Below are positions 1-11,204 of a stretch of DNA of 64,000 nt, piece by piece. The notes beneath the pieces were generated by a model that was not told where the DNA came from, did no database searches, and saw nothing but the letters and a program-made list of their open reading frames with translations. Both the position numbers and the translations under genes were made by a program. This stretch comes from Cadophora sp. MPI-SDFR-AT-0126 (lineage: Eukaryota; Ascomycota; Leotiomycetes; Helotiales; Ploettnerulaceae). The first letter of the stretch is position 1, and each line of letters opens with the position of its first letter. The stretch covers positions 1 through 64,000 of the forward strand of contig JAGMVK010000028.1 of the NCBI GenBank assembly GCA_020747065.1, in the 5' to 3' direction.

Positions 1-105
1 CCCTACACGGATTCCAGACTCAGATATACCACCTCCCTACTGCTTTCCCTGGGAGAGGGGAAAGGAGGAGAGGATTAACTTGGAAGGGAGGAGGAAGGAG
101 AAGAG

Positions 106-109
<4 letters not shown>

Positions 110-136
<27 letters not shown>

Positions 137-283
137 AAAAGAGTCTTAGATAATAATAGTAAAGGCCCCCCGAGAAGACTTTCGCTGTTGTTATCCGAGG
201 CATAGATCTCACTAAGGATTGAACTTGGGTGGGACCTCCACGGAATAGTACTAGGCGCTCTAAGTTACCGCTGAGCTATAGGA
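110..283 (-). mobile_element. tRNA-derived SINE-like element
   Basis: Read on the minus strand this stretch carries a near-consensus RNA polymerase III A box (TAGCTCAGCGGT, about 267-278) and a perfect B box (GTTCAATCC, 216-224) at tRNA-like spacing. The rest does not fold as a tRNA: the expected 5' and 3' acceptor strands do not pair. The sequence continues about 100 bp past the B box and ends in a pyrimidine tract of CTTT repeats (plus strand GAAA repeats, about 115-140). A tRNA head, an unrelated body and a simple-repeat tail is the SINE layout. A decayed tRNA pseudogene next to a microsatellite is the alternative. Confidence 0.5.
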
Positions 284-299
284 TCGATTAGAAGATTAT

Positions 300-869
300 G
301 AAGTGAACTTGCTTATTCTTATATATGGAGACCTTAGCACTTGCGAAGGGGGGAAGGGGGGAAAGGTGCAGTACGCAGCGCAGGGAGGTCGATTAGACGT
401 CTCCTGCGGACTCCTCGCCAGACTCCTTCTTATCCGCCCTTGCTTCGACGACTCTCTCTATATATGGGCTCTCTTCCCTCTCTCATCCCGGCTCTCTTCT
501 CTCTTCTCTTCCTTCTACACACTAAGCGAGCGAGCTGTACCGGAGCTCCAAGAGGCTGATTAGGAGAGAGCTTACTTAACGAGCTAACAGGGGCCGGGTT
601 CGATCGACGACGGTCGGTTATGACGTCCTCCTGCCCCTCTCCGTGGTGTGCTCCCTTTCAGCATGTCAGCGTCAGCTGGGGAGAGGTCCTATTTAACGCT
701 ACGAGGCAGGCGGCTAGCGGGAGGAGGGGACGGAGCCGCACCTGCGGTCCAGGCCTTTTAGGATATAACCTTTTTGACTGTAAGTCCGTGCGCGCGGGGG
801 CGGCACGGGCCGCTCCCAGGCCCGCGCCCCCCTTTTGGACCGCAAAAGGGCCCCCACATAAGAGGTAGG
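300..869. other. Gene-free GC-richer stretch
   Basis: No convincing gene. The short open frames here are overlapping, low in complexity and lack recognisable domains. Composition changes abruptly at about 870, where the AT-rich degraded tract begins. The part around 780-860 is very GC-rich (runs of G and C around GCGCGGGGGCGG), which argues it was never mutated by RIP. Confidence 0.4.
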
Positions 870-3090
870 ATTAAAAGTAATTAATAATTATAAGAAGTTT
901 ATTAAAGATTATTAATCCTAATTAAATATTATTAGATCTTAATTAAGAATAACTTGAAATTAATTAAAGTGATTTAATATAATTTAAAGTAGTTCTCTAT
1001 AAGTATAAGAAGTTATTAATTATAGTAATTAAGAATAATTAAAAGTAGCCCTAAATAATTAGAAGTAGTTAGAAATAATCTTAAATAATTAAGAAAGAAT
1101 TAATATGACTTATAATAACATAAAATAATTTACTTTTAAACTAAGGAGGAGTTAAGAAGTAAGGATAGTTCGGAATTCTTAAATATCTCTCACCTAAAAT
1201 ATAAAAATATTAAATTTAATCAAAGAGAGTTATTTCTTATAATTATTATAATTTCTTAGAGTTCATCTTTAATTATTATATTTAATAAACTAATAATAAA
1301 TTATACTAGCGTATTAGGGAGCTAAGAGAGAGTAAAAGATCTATATAAGTTCTAAAGATCTCTTATATTATTTTATTTTTTATTTTTTTTATTCTTCTTT
1401 AATTAATTCTCTCTTATTAAAATATTCTCTTCTTAAAAAACTTATCTTCGAAAAGCAGTCCGTTATTACTTATATTATTTTAAGTAATATAACTCAAGTA
1501 AGTTAGACCTCGTCTTATTTTTAGTATAATAAATATTAATTTTATACTTAGAATAGATGCCTTCTTAAATATCACGCCCGAGGCTTATATTAGAGCTTAT
1601 TTAGCGCAGCTCTTTATTATCTCGACTAAAAACGTGGCTTTTACTATTAAAGGCGATAAAGCCTGAGGCTTTAATATTCATACTAAGAATTTTAAGTAAA
1701 ATTTCGGCTATGTCATCCGACTCTTAAGTAAGCATATATACAATAAAATCGTTCTTATAATTAAGAATCTTATCAAGGAAGAGGCCCTTAATAACTTTCT
1801 AATTATTATTGAATATAATATCGGAAAAATCTTAGAAACTTATATTTTACAAGGATTTAGATATAAGTACCTAGATATGAAGTTCTGTAATATAAAGGAT
1901 AAGTTAGAAATATTAAAGCTCTTTCTTAAGATTATAGCATTAAAGGATTATAAGGTAGAGAAGCCTTATATTTCAGATAGGTTCTTATAAATCGCTTTTA
2001 AATAAGATAATTATTAATTATTATAAGTAAGAAGAAGCGAAGACGCGCTAGCGAGGATAATAAGCCGCGATCTTATTTTAGGCGTAAGTTAGTACTATTT
2101 TAAATAATATAAAAGGCTAACTATTACTATAGGAGATTTCCAGGAAGTAAAAAAGTACGACGAGCTAAGAGATATTATAATTAAGCTTGAAAATAAGAGT
2201 AGGCTTTTTATAATTAAAATTATAATTATTATATTAACTTTAATTCTTAGTAGATTAATATTCTCGAAACCTTAATTATTATCTAAAGTTAGGAACTTGC
2301 TCTAGCTTAAGTAAGTTAGTAAATTAATAAACCCTTTAAAAGAATTATTAATAAAGATATTAGGATTTAAGATAAATAATAAATCGAATTTTAAAGAGGA
2401 TATTACGGGGGATATTATAGAGGAAATTAAGTGGAATCTTGAGGCATTTAATAGTATTGAAATATAAGCTAAGGCTTTATTTAATATTTATCTATATATT
2501 CCTTATAAAGAATCGAGTTTATTTTAAATTAGGATTTAGTCTTAAGCACACAGAAATTAAATAAATTAGGGCTTAATAATAATAAGTTTTATAAGTAATT
2601 TCTGATTTCTTTTACATATTTTTAAGACTTATAATATAAAATTTTATATATATATATATATATATATATTAAGAAAAGATGAATTCTACTATAGTTTTAA
2701 GAGTTAGGGTTAATTATTTAAGATTGAAATTATTAAAGAACTAGAGAGTTTTTTTTTTTTATTTTTTTTTTTATAAATAATTTTATTAGATTTTTATTAA
2801 ATATATCTACTATATATAGCTTATTATATTTACTTTACTAATATAAAATTTAATTAAGAATTATAATTTATATAGATATATAAGACTTTAAGGATATTTA
2901 TTTAAAAAGAGATTTTATAAAATAAATATTAAGTCTAATATTATTATATAATAAAATATACTTAAAAGCGACCCTAACTCTTTTACCTAAACCTACTCTT
3001 GTTAGTAAAACTAGTCTATATTAGTATTTTCTTTTATAAGTATAATCTTAGTCTAGTTCTCAATCTTACCTTTTAAATAATAAAGATCTC
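870..3090. repeat. AT-rich, RIP-degraded repeat DNA
   Basis: Extremely AT-rich sequence, packed with TAA/TAATTA words and stop codons in all frames, with homopolymer T runs near 2750-2770 and a (TA)n microsatellite at about 2642-2665. Islands such as 1565-1740 keep less degraded words, which suggests a former transposon, but no protein can be read. This is the known footprint of C-to-T repeat-induced point mutation on multicopy DNA in Pezizomycotina. The original element class cannot be told from the sequence. Confidence 0.7.
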
Positions 3091-4160
3091 TTTAAATAAT
3101 TATAAGAGCTTCTATTATAAAGATTCTAAGAGGGGCTAAGTAGTAATCTAAGGCTCTAAGGCACGCTAAATCTCACTTATTAGACCAATTTACTCTAGCG
3201 CTGCCCCTAATAAGCCTAGATCCCGCGCCGGCCCCCCGGCCCTACCTCGAGCCGCGTTTATTCTTTACGAAATCCGTAAATACGCTAGCGTGGACCGATT
3301 TTAGTGATAACTACGGCATTGATATTCCCGCGCTGCGCGCTATATAATCGATTAGACGATTTCCTTATAAGGCTCTATATGTAAGGTTTCAAAAATAACC
3401 TGGCGCGATCGCTGACTCTACTTAAATAATTACAAGAGCCCTTGTAGGAGAGGTATATAAATAAGCTGAGCGGCGATCTTAGGCTTTTAAGTACGCTCGA
3501 TTTAACCTATTAGACCGATTTCCGCTAGCGCCTTCCCTTTTATATCTAGACCTAATCTGGCTTCTAATCGTACCTCTAGTTCGAGAATCTTCCAGGGGAC
3601 TTTCTATGTAAATAATTAAAAGAGCTCGTATAATAACGATATTTAACTAAGCTAAGCGGCGATCTTAGCCTCGAGACGACGCTAAATCTCGTTTATTAGA
3701 TCGATCTTAGCTAGCGCCTCCCTTTTATAGGCCTAGACCCGATCCGGCTAAGGATCCTACTTTATTTTAAAGGATTCCCTACTCAAAATCCCTCTAGATA
3801 ATTACGAGTCCTTCTATTACAGGAATACTTAAAAACGCTAAGAAGCGATTCTAGGCTCTTAAATACACTAAATCTAGTCTATTAAACTAATCTACGATAG
3901 CGTCCCCCCTTACAAGACTAGCCCTGATCCGGCTGCTAATTCCACTTAGTTTTTCAAAATTCTAAATAAAAAATCCTTCTAGATAATTATAAGTACTTCT
4001 ATTACAGGGATAATTAAGAACGCTAAGAAGCGATTCTAGGCTCTCGAGTACGCGAAATCGAATCTATTAGACCGATTCTTGCTAGCGCCCTGCCTTATAA
4101 GCCTAGCTCCGTTTCGACTGCTTATTCTACTCTAAACTACCTTATTTCTTTTATAAGTCG
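3091..4160. repeat. Diverged ~186 bp tandem satellite
   Basis: Several successive copies of the same degraded unit are visible. Each begins with a variant of AAATAATTAYAAGAG at about 3091, 3421, 3609, 3794 and 3980, and each contains the ordered landmarks GCTAAG, CGAT(C/T)TTAGGCTC, TATTAGACCGAT, GCTAGCGCC and AAGCCTAGA. The last four starts are 185-188 bp apart. The first interval is longer (about 330 bp) and holds a GC-rich island at 3225-3260. Copies differ mostly by transitions, consistent with RIP acting on an old tandem array. Confidence 0.7.
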
Positions 4161-5578
4161 TGATATTAGCTTGCATTACGCGATCCTAATAAAAGAGATA
4201 GTATTAAACACCTCGCAAATCAGGCTATAAGAGTAATTAAAATATTTTTAATTATATTAAATTTAGGATTTTATAAAAAGAACTTAGTATAGCTACTAAT
4301 TCCGCCTTTGCTCTACTTCTAACTTATCTTAAGTAAACTACGCCTGATTTCACTTGTTCTTAGCTTAATCGGCTCCGCAGGTGATTCGCTATAAGACGCG
4401 CTTTTTAATTACTGCTAGCGTCGATTTTTATTTTACATGGGGTGCGAGGCGCGCGCTAAGCGCACTAGGCTGCTAATTCTGGGCCCGTGCCTGTCGCCCT
4501 TCCTACGCGTGCATCATAAGTACCACTAATCCGAATCGGGAAACGACTGGTGATTTTAAGAGCCCGCGTTCTCAGCTCTCTTATAAGCTTAAAATCACGA
4601 AAAAACGCGTTATTAGCGCGCGCGCCGCGCCGCCCGCGGGCTGCTAATTCCGTTGTGATAGCAGAGACTGCTTCTTCCGCTGCGTGCCCCTTTAGGGAAG
4701 AGAAAGAACGAGAAGAAGAACCGACTAGTTTATCATAAAACCCGTGACCTCTGTACCAAGAGCAGGGCGAGACAGTCACTCCAGTTAGCTGTCCTACCGT
4801 ACGAGCCATACGTCTGCGAAAGAGAGCCCGCCAATCGGGACCTTCTAGTATGTATGATTAGACTTTCTTCGGAGATGGCACTCGTTATCAGTCAGGTTGG
4901 AATGAGGGCAGCGGCAATAGACTCCCCCACGAACACTGTCCAGGTATTGCCTTGTCATAGTGCATCCCATGCTCCGCAATATGCTCCCTTCCCGCCAATT
5001 ATTCTTGCATATCTATCCAATCCACAAATGGTGGGCGAGTTACAAGGGTGCGACGTCGTCGAGCGCGAGTGTTTTGTCGTGGCCGCCTCGGCTGTGGATA
5101 AGCCGCCTCTGGGCTGGACACTTTTGCCCCAAAAAATACATCTCGTCTGGTGAAGTTGGTCCAGATATATATTTGTTACATCGTGTAGGGCTTGATCAAT
5201 GAGTGCTCCGTGTTTGTAGCGGGATCTAGGATGTCCGGTGAAAGGGACTGAGGTTGCGTCTGCGATGAGAGCAGTGCTGACTACACAGTTCCGACCTTTG
5301 GGTCATCAAAGGGGTCTTTGCTCGAGTCAGCAGGGCAGATGCAGTGTTATCAGCTGACTGGGGAAAGGTCCAATCTCAGTCGCCAGGCGCATCTAGAGAA
5401 AGCGAAAAAGAGGAACTAGCTTAATGGCATGTGACAGGGAATACGAGTAATCAGGCAGGCCGCGGGGCTCAGCAGGTATGTAAACACTCCATCAAGCCCC
5501 CCGGAGACACCTTTAAATCCCACGACCTAGCGCGTGCTATAGGTAGCGATCGAGGCATCTATCCTCTTCACCATCACA
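4161..5578. other. Intergenic region upstream of the HET gene
   Basis: Transition from AT-rich degraded DNA to normal composition at about 4440. A GC-rich patch at 4610-4650 lies close to two copies of GGCTGCTAATTC (about 4469 and 4639), a phrase also seen in the satellite, so this may be an unmutated relative of it. An 11 bp inverted repeat GTGATTTTAAG/CTTAAAATCAC flanks 4551-4598. The small open frames overlap each other on both strands and have no recognisable domain. From 4850 on I see only the 5' flank of the HET gene. Confidence 0.35.
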
Positions 5579-7486
5579 ATGGACAGGTGCAACAATGTAG
5601 TTGAACATTTCGCCATGCCGTCGGGCTTGCCATCCCTGCGACGGTTCAAAACTTCTTCATTCTTCCCCGCAGCGAGACAACCGTTCCAACACGTCCCACT
5701 CACACGACCAAAAGAGATCCGCCTTTTGTATTTCGACGAGAAAGTAGATCGAACTACAGATGGACTCATCGCTCTACGTATCGCACACGTTACCCTGGCC
5801 GAGGTCAAAGTAAACCTTTACAACTACTTTGCGCTCTCCTACGTCTGGGGCACTGATACAAACGATAAAGTTGTAAAGATTAATGGCTTGGACTTTAACG
5901 TCACACTGAATCTCGAATCCGCTTTGCGGAACATAGGCAACGAACAAGATAGCGGCCTTTTCTGGATCGACGCGATATGCATCAATCAAAACGATGTTCT
6001 TGAGAAGAACAGCCAAGTGGCAATGATGGGCGAGATATATGCTGCTGCCAGTCTGACTCTCGTTTGGCTCGGAGAGTGCAACCCGGCCATCTCAGAGGCG
6101 ATAGACATGTTGGAGGCATCACAGCTCGTTCATGCCGAGGGGGGGCTACCAGCGATTGATTTGAACCACACCATCAACTCCTTGAACCACAAGTCGGCCT
6201 GGAAAGGCGTTGGAGAACTGCTGGCTGCGCCTTGGTGGCGCAGGATGTGGGTCATCCAAGAGATCGCACTGGGCCAGCGAGCTATGATCTTGTGCGGAAC
6301 GGAGAAGTTGATGTTTCAGAAATTAGCGTTGGGCGCCGAGTTCGCTTTCAAGCAGAACGGCATGAATCATATATTTCCCGTGTGCGGGAATGGCTTCACG
6401 AATTACTGGCGGGTTCAATACATGCTGCAATACCGGATGCGAAAACAGCGAGGCGAACCTATTCTGCTGCAGGAATTGCTGGAGAACAGCGTAGCGGGTG
6501 AAGCTAGCAACCCGCGGGATATGGTTTTCTCGCTTTTTGGACTCGCGACCGATACTGAAGGCGTACCGGAGCTAGTTGTTGACTATCAGATGCCGGTCGA
6601 GGAGGTCTACGCCAATGTCGTCAAATTCCATGTCCGAGAATATAAATCTTTAGACATGATCTGCCGCAGTGCGCACCCGAAAAGACACCAGAATCTCCCG
6701 TCGTGGGTACCAGATTTCCTAAACCTGAAAGAGACGACTTCTACCCCACTGGCGACGCTCAGTAGGTCGTGGTCAGGTAATCTGTACCGGTACAACGCAT
6801 CCGGAACGAGCACTCCGAACAACAACGCACTTGCACACAGTCCTGGCATCCTGCGTGCATCCGCCATCTTCATTGATAAAATCGCACATGTCGGCGAGGA
6901 GTTCTGGCCAGGAAAGTTTGCAGAATCCTTAGAATGCCTAGCCACATGGTACCGGATAATAGGCGCTACCATTGGCTTTGAGCGAGAGTATATCGGCGGC
7001 GGACCTGTCATAGACGCATTCAACCGAACTCTTTGCGGTGACAAAGCGCGATCAGGCCTTCGAGCACCGAGGGGTTGGAGAGGTTACGAAGTGGTTGAAA
7101 AAGGAATAGAGATACCGGATGATTTCCGGCTTGGATCCGAAGTCGCTGACGAAGTACGTCGTGAGGCGTGGGAAGTAGACGCGTTGCAGGCTATTGCGTT
7201 GCAATCACGTCGTCGAAGACTCATTATCACTGAGACCGGATATATTGGTCTTGGGCCTTCGGAAGTGAAGGAGGGCGACTTTGTATCTATTCTTTTGGGA
7301 TGCAGTGTTCCTGTGATTCTGAGGCCAAAGGGAGAGGACTGGTGGTTTGTAGGGGAGTCGTTTGTGTGTGGGATTATGGATGGTGAGATTCTTGACACTA
7401 CTGTTATGGCTGGCAAGGAAACAGAATCCCCTGAAAGTGAGCCTGCTTCAAAACGATACCAAGTAGAACAAATATTGCTCGTTTAA
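5579..7486 (+). CDS. HET-domain (heterokaryon incompatibility) protein
   Basis: A single-exon 635-residue protein with a complete N-terminal HET domain. The three family blocks are visible: ALSYVWG near residues 85-91, WIDAICINQ at 129-137 followed by a YxxAxxxxVWLGE block ending near 166, and MWVIQEIALG near 222-231. The C-terminal 400 residues are the variable region usual in this family and show no NACHT, WD40 or ankyrin repeats. HET proteins trigger cell death when genetically different fungal cells fuse; the partner here is unknown. The ATG at 5579 precedes the domain by about 80 residues. The gene is intact and intron-free, and sits as an island between RIP-degraded blocks, with a MITE 120 bp downstream. 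Domain assignment is firm; the specific incompatibility role is inferred. Confidence 0.9.
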   Translation: MDRCNNVVEHFAMPSGLPSLRRFKTSSFFPAARQPFQHVPLTRPKEIRLLYFDEKVDRTTDGLIALRIAHVTLAEVKVNLYNYFALSYVWGTDTNDKVVKINGLDFNVTLNLESALRNIGNEQDSGLFWIDAICINQNDVLEKNSQVAMMGEIYAAASLTLVWLGECNPAISEAIDMLEASQLVHAEGGLPAIDLNHTINSLNHKSAWKGVGELLAAPWWRRMWVIQEIALGQRAMILCGTEKLMFQKLALGAEFAFKQNGMNHIFPVCGNGFTNYWRVQYMLQYRMRKQRGEPILLQELLENSVAGEASNPRDMVFSLFGLATDTEGVPELVVDYQMPVEEVYANVVKFHVREYKSLDMICRSAHPKRHQNLPSWVPDFLNLKETTSTPLATLSRSWSGNLYRYNASGTSTPNNNALAHSPGILRASAIFIDKIAHVGEEFWPGKFAESLECLATWYRIIGATIGFEREYIGGGPVIDAFNRTLCGDKARSGLRAPRGWRGYEVVEKGIEIPDDFRLGSEVADEVRREAWEVDALQAIALQSRRRRLIITETGYIGLGPSEVKEGDFVSILLGCSVPVILRPKGEDWWFVGESFVCGIMDGEILDTTVMAGKETESPESEPASKRYQVEQILLV

Positions 7487-7606
7487 GATCCATAGGTTAA
7501 AGTCGTTAGAGAATAATTCCCTTAATTAGTAGCGGCTGTCTAATCAGCGGACTCAATGCTCATTACATTGTAGATATTTTAACCTAACGTCCATCCCTGC
7601 GTGGCG

Positions 7607-7813
7607 AAAAACCCGGTGTGCCGGAAATGACCAATGAGATCGCAAGGATCCCAGACATTTCTCTATAGTTTCCTCTTTACAACAACCGCAATAAGAATTA
7701 ATTTTATTCTGAACTTAGTGATAGGTATATCACACTAGTACTATTTGTGTTGTTTTGTATAGTGACTCGTAAATATTGAAATTCAATTAAATTTTCCGGC
7801 ACACCGGGTTTTT
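7607..7813. mobile_element. 207 bp MITE with 21 bp terminal inverted repeats
   Basis: The left end (7607-7627) and right end (7793-7813) are perfect 21 bp inverted copies: AAAAACCCGGTGTGCCGGAA(A) and its complement. The 165 bp between them is AT-rich and non-coding. Small size, long perfect termini and no coding capacity fit a miniature inverted-repeat transposable element mobilised by a DNA transposase encoded elsewhere. I could not identify a clean target-site duplication, so the superfamily is left open. It lies 120 bp after the HET gene stop and may fall within its 3' UTR. Confidence 0.7.
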
Positions 7814-7832
7814 GTTGGATCCTAGATTACTC

Positions 7833-7855
7833 GTGGCTGCCTAGTAGGCAGCCAC
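7833..7855. repeat. Perfect 10 bp-arm hairpin
   Basis: GTGGCTGCCT, a 3 nt AGT spacer, and AGGCAGCCAC form a perfect hairpin shortly after the MITE. It could be a structured 3' end or a remnant of another palindromic element. No function can be assigned from sequence. Confidence 0.55.
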
Positions 7856-8155
7856 TGTTCCGGCTGGCAAGAGGTTGATACGATGCAAGATTTGCTTTGT
7901 ATTTGGACCTAAGCTACGCTCTGTGCCTTTGACGTTAGTTAAAGGTTAAATGCGAGGGTTGTTCTTTTTCCCTAGAGCAGGGGTCTATTTTTTAAGTAAG
8001 CGGTCACGTGTTAGGAATTAGTTTTAGCGTAAATAAGCGATTTTTGAAATTTTAAAATTCTTAGTAAAGTCTTAGTATAAAATTTACTCCTAATTACCTG
8101 AATTTTTAATAATTATCTTAGGTAATAAGGCCGCAGCTAAGTTAGGGGGCGCTAG

Positions 8156-8345
8156 AGCGTTATAATTAAGAATATCTTAATTAAAAGTGTTATAATTAAG
8201 AGTATCTTAATCAAGAGCGTCTTAGTTAAGGGTATCTTAGTCAAGGGTATCTCAGTTAAGAGTATCTTAGTTGAGGGCGTCTTAGTTAAGGACATCTCAG
8301 TTAAGGGCGTCTCAGTCAAGAGCATCTCAGTAGTAATTCGCAGTT
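8156..8345. repeat. 15 bp minisatellite
   Basis: About a dozen head-to-tail copies of a 15 bp unit, approximately AGGGTATCTTAGTTA. The left-hand units are the more AT-mutated and the right-hand ones the more GC-rich. Because 15 is a multiple of three, the minus strand reads as an artificial pentapeptide repeat (L-T-K-T-P like) of about 66 codons; I regard that frame as a by-product of the repeat and not as a gene. The array lies between the HET gene and the LTR element. Confidence 0.8.
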
Positions 8346-8424
8346 TAATCAATTCAATGTCAAAGGCCTACGTCGCCCACCGGGCGACTATAGTATTACG
8401 AATCGTAACGATAATTGTGTCGTA

Positions 8425-10784
8425 TATCACGTGATACATGTCGTATCCTGTGAATTATCGGAGGAACTGCGAAGCGAGGTCTTAAGCTCGATCGGGACTA
8501 GTCCTATTAAGCGCTTATATCTACTTAGATATTAAGCAATATTCTGCTTCTTCTTTCCTTTTCTTCTTAGTTTAGAATTCTTAAATATATAATATTATTC
8601 TAGCTAACTTTACTGCGCTAATAAGAACTTTATAATATAATTCTAAACTTCATTTAATCCTTATAACTTATAAAAGTAACTAAGATATCTATAATAATAA
8701 TATAGTTAATAAGAACTAATCTTCTTCTTCTTATAAGAAGGAAATCTTTATCTACTCTCTTATAAATAGCTTAATAAAAGCTAGTCTTTCTAACTCTAAC
8801 TCTTTCGTAGCTAGCTATATCTTACGCTACTTAAACGCCTATAATCCTTAAATAAAAACTTAAGACTAAGATAAGTCTAATAATAATAGTAAGTACTAGG
8901 ATATATCTCTTACTACTAATAATACTATAGGAAGAACTACTCCTTATATCTTAGCGATCTTATAGCTTTACTCTTAAAAGAAACTAGAACTCTTAATTAA
9001 GTAATTTATTATTACGAATACTTCTAGGCGATACTGAAGTCCTAGGAGAAGATATTCCTAGAGTAGGTATATACCCGAGAGCTTAGTAGCTCCTGGAAGC
9101 AGGGCTTATAGGAGCTAATAAGAGTTTAGAAGATATATATCATGTAGTATTTATTATAATAGTATTATATAACATAGCGAATTAGCCGCAGATTTCTATA
9201 GTTAAGTCACGTAATAGATCTAGGGATCTTTCTAGATCCTTAAGATCTAAAGATCCTAGAGGATTTATAAAAAATAAAGGCTCTATAAGAGGCTGGCATA
9301 TCTACTATTAGGTAAGAGCCTTATACTTAACTCAAATAGTATTCTCGATTATACTAGTAACTATCTTGTAACTGTTTACGTAATACACCTACTTCTTAAT
9401 CATTAGAGATCAACCCCAGAGCCTCTGTATTTACAACGAGTAAATACCGAACCGTTACAATATATTCTTTACTTACTTTATTTAGTACTATAGTTTTCTT
9501 AGCTTGATTATCTCAGATAAAGAACTATAATTTATAAATAACTTCTGGAAAAATATTTACAAGATTATTCAAGTAAAGATTAAGTTATTTATAGCTTATT
9601 ACGCCTCTACTAATAGATAAACTAAGATTATAAACTAATATGTCGACTAGTAGCTACGATTCTTTATTAATTATAATTAAGATAATTAAGAAGATCTTAT
9701 ACTTTTAATAGATTATACTTAGTTAGTTCTACTTTACTTATCTACTAGTTTTTCACTTTATAAGCTAACTTATATACGCCTCTCGCGAACTAGCTTCGAT
9801 TAGTAAGTAAAGGCATATAAGTCTACTAAGTCTTAACTAAACGTATAAGAGGCTTATAACTTAATAAAGAAGATTAAAGTAGAAATATAGCTTATAAGGG
9901 ATAATATAAATAAGTTATAAGAAAAGATAGCTACTTACTTTAATTACTACTATTACGAAATAGACTTTAATATTAGAGATTTCGTATAGATTACTACTAA
10001 AAACTAGAAGACTATAAGACTAAATAAGAAGCTAGATATAAAGAATACCGAATTATATAAGATTTTAGTTAAAGAAAGTTACTTATTTAAATTAGACTTC
10101 TTAAATTGCTTAGCTTTAAATAACTCTATCTTCTATACTAGTAAATTAAGAAAGGCAGTTATAGACCCTTTACTTAGATAAGTTAATAATCTACTACTCT
10201 CTTTTATTATTCTTCTTAATAAAGATAAAGAGTACTACGTCTAAGAAGTCTTAGATTACTACTAATATTATAGTTGCTTATAATACTACGTAGCTTAGAA
10301 TAGTTATAATAATCTAGATAATAAATAATACTTAGTAGATAATTTTAAATACGCTTTTAATAAGCTTAAGTAGTATTACTTTTAATATAAGAATAAGCTT
10401 AGATTACTAAAGATACTACTTAAGTAATTAGAAGCGTTCTATTATAGAGAGAACGACTATAAGCGACTAAATAGTAATAGTAAGGAAATAGCCGCTAGAC
10501 TAAGGGCTACTTTCTTCTAAGAGAGAAAAGGAAGTAATATTACGAATTATAATAATAATTAAGCTAAATATCACGTAATATATATTATATCTTATGAATT
10601 ATTAGAGGAACTACGAAGTAAGGCCTTAAGCTTAATCGAGACTAGCTTTATTAAGCGCTTATATCTACTTAAATATTAAGTAATATTCTACTTTTTTTTT
10701 CCTTTCTTTCTTAGTTTAGAATTCTTGAATATACGATATTATTCTAGCTAACTCTACTACGCCGATAAGAGCTTCGTAATAATA
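8425..10784. mobile_element. RIP-degraded LTR retroelement
   Basis: A ~216 bp block at 8425-8640 recurs in direct orientation at 10569-10784. Shared landmarks in order are TATCACGT, GAATTATYRGAGGAACT, ATTAAGCGCTTATATCTACTTA, AGTTTAGAATTCTT, ATTATTCTAGCTAAC and GATAAGAGCTTCGTAATA. Two direct long terminal repeats bounding about 1.9 kb give the LTR-retrotransposon layout. The interior is full of stops, and no gag, protease or reverse transcriptase motif can be read, so Copia versus Gypsy cannot be decided. The second LTR copy is the more transition-mutated. The small total size suggests a non-autonomous or deleted element. Confidence 0.7.
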
Positions 10785-11204
10785 ACTTAGTGTGTCGAAC
10801 GCGCTCTATCAGAAGTTATATCTGGTCTAGTGTATACTTGATAAGTATATCATATATATAATATACTCTCAGGCCCTCCCTTAAGAAGGTAACGCTCTTT
10901 TGAATATATCTTTTTATACCATACTTTTACCCTGATCAGGAGATCTTATCTCTTTAACCCAGCCTGCTCGCATCACTGCACGACATAGTGATAAATCTAT
11001 TCCTAATCCTAATACTACCTCTACCCTATAGTATACCTTATACTACTCCTACCCTAGCCTACTTCTTCTTCTATAATATAGCGTATTTCTTCTATACTTA
11101 TAGTACTTCACTCCTTGTATTTAGTACTTGTTTTTTAAGAGTTAGAGAGAGAGTAAAAAGCACCTGTAGTAAGTCAGCTAACTAGAGCCAAATCAAACCC
11201 AAAC
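10785..11204. other. Spacer between two LTR copies
   Basis: This stretch of ordinary-to-AT-rich sequence separates two related degraded elements. An open frame of 65 codons at 10988-11185 is low-complexity (Phe/Tyr/Leu/Thr-rich) with no recognisable domain, so I do not call it a gene. Confidence 0.35.

Noticed and set aside
4465..4809. 114-codon minus-strand frame
   Set aside because: GC-rich, overlaps another open frame on the opposite strand and lies in repeat-like DNA next to the satellite; no domain.
8152..8352. Minus-strand 66-codon pentapeptide-repeat-like frame
   Set aside because: It is the translation of the 15 bp minisatellite; any frame of a repeat with a period divisible by three stays open.
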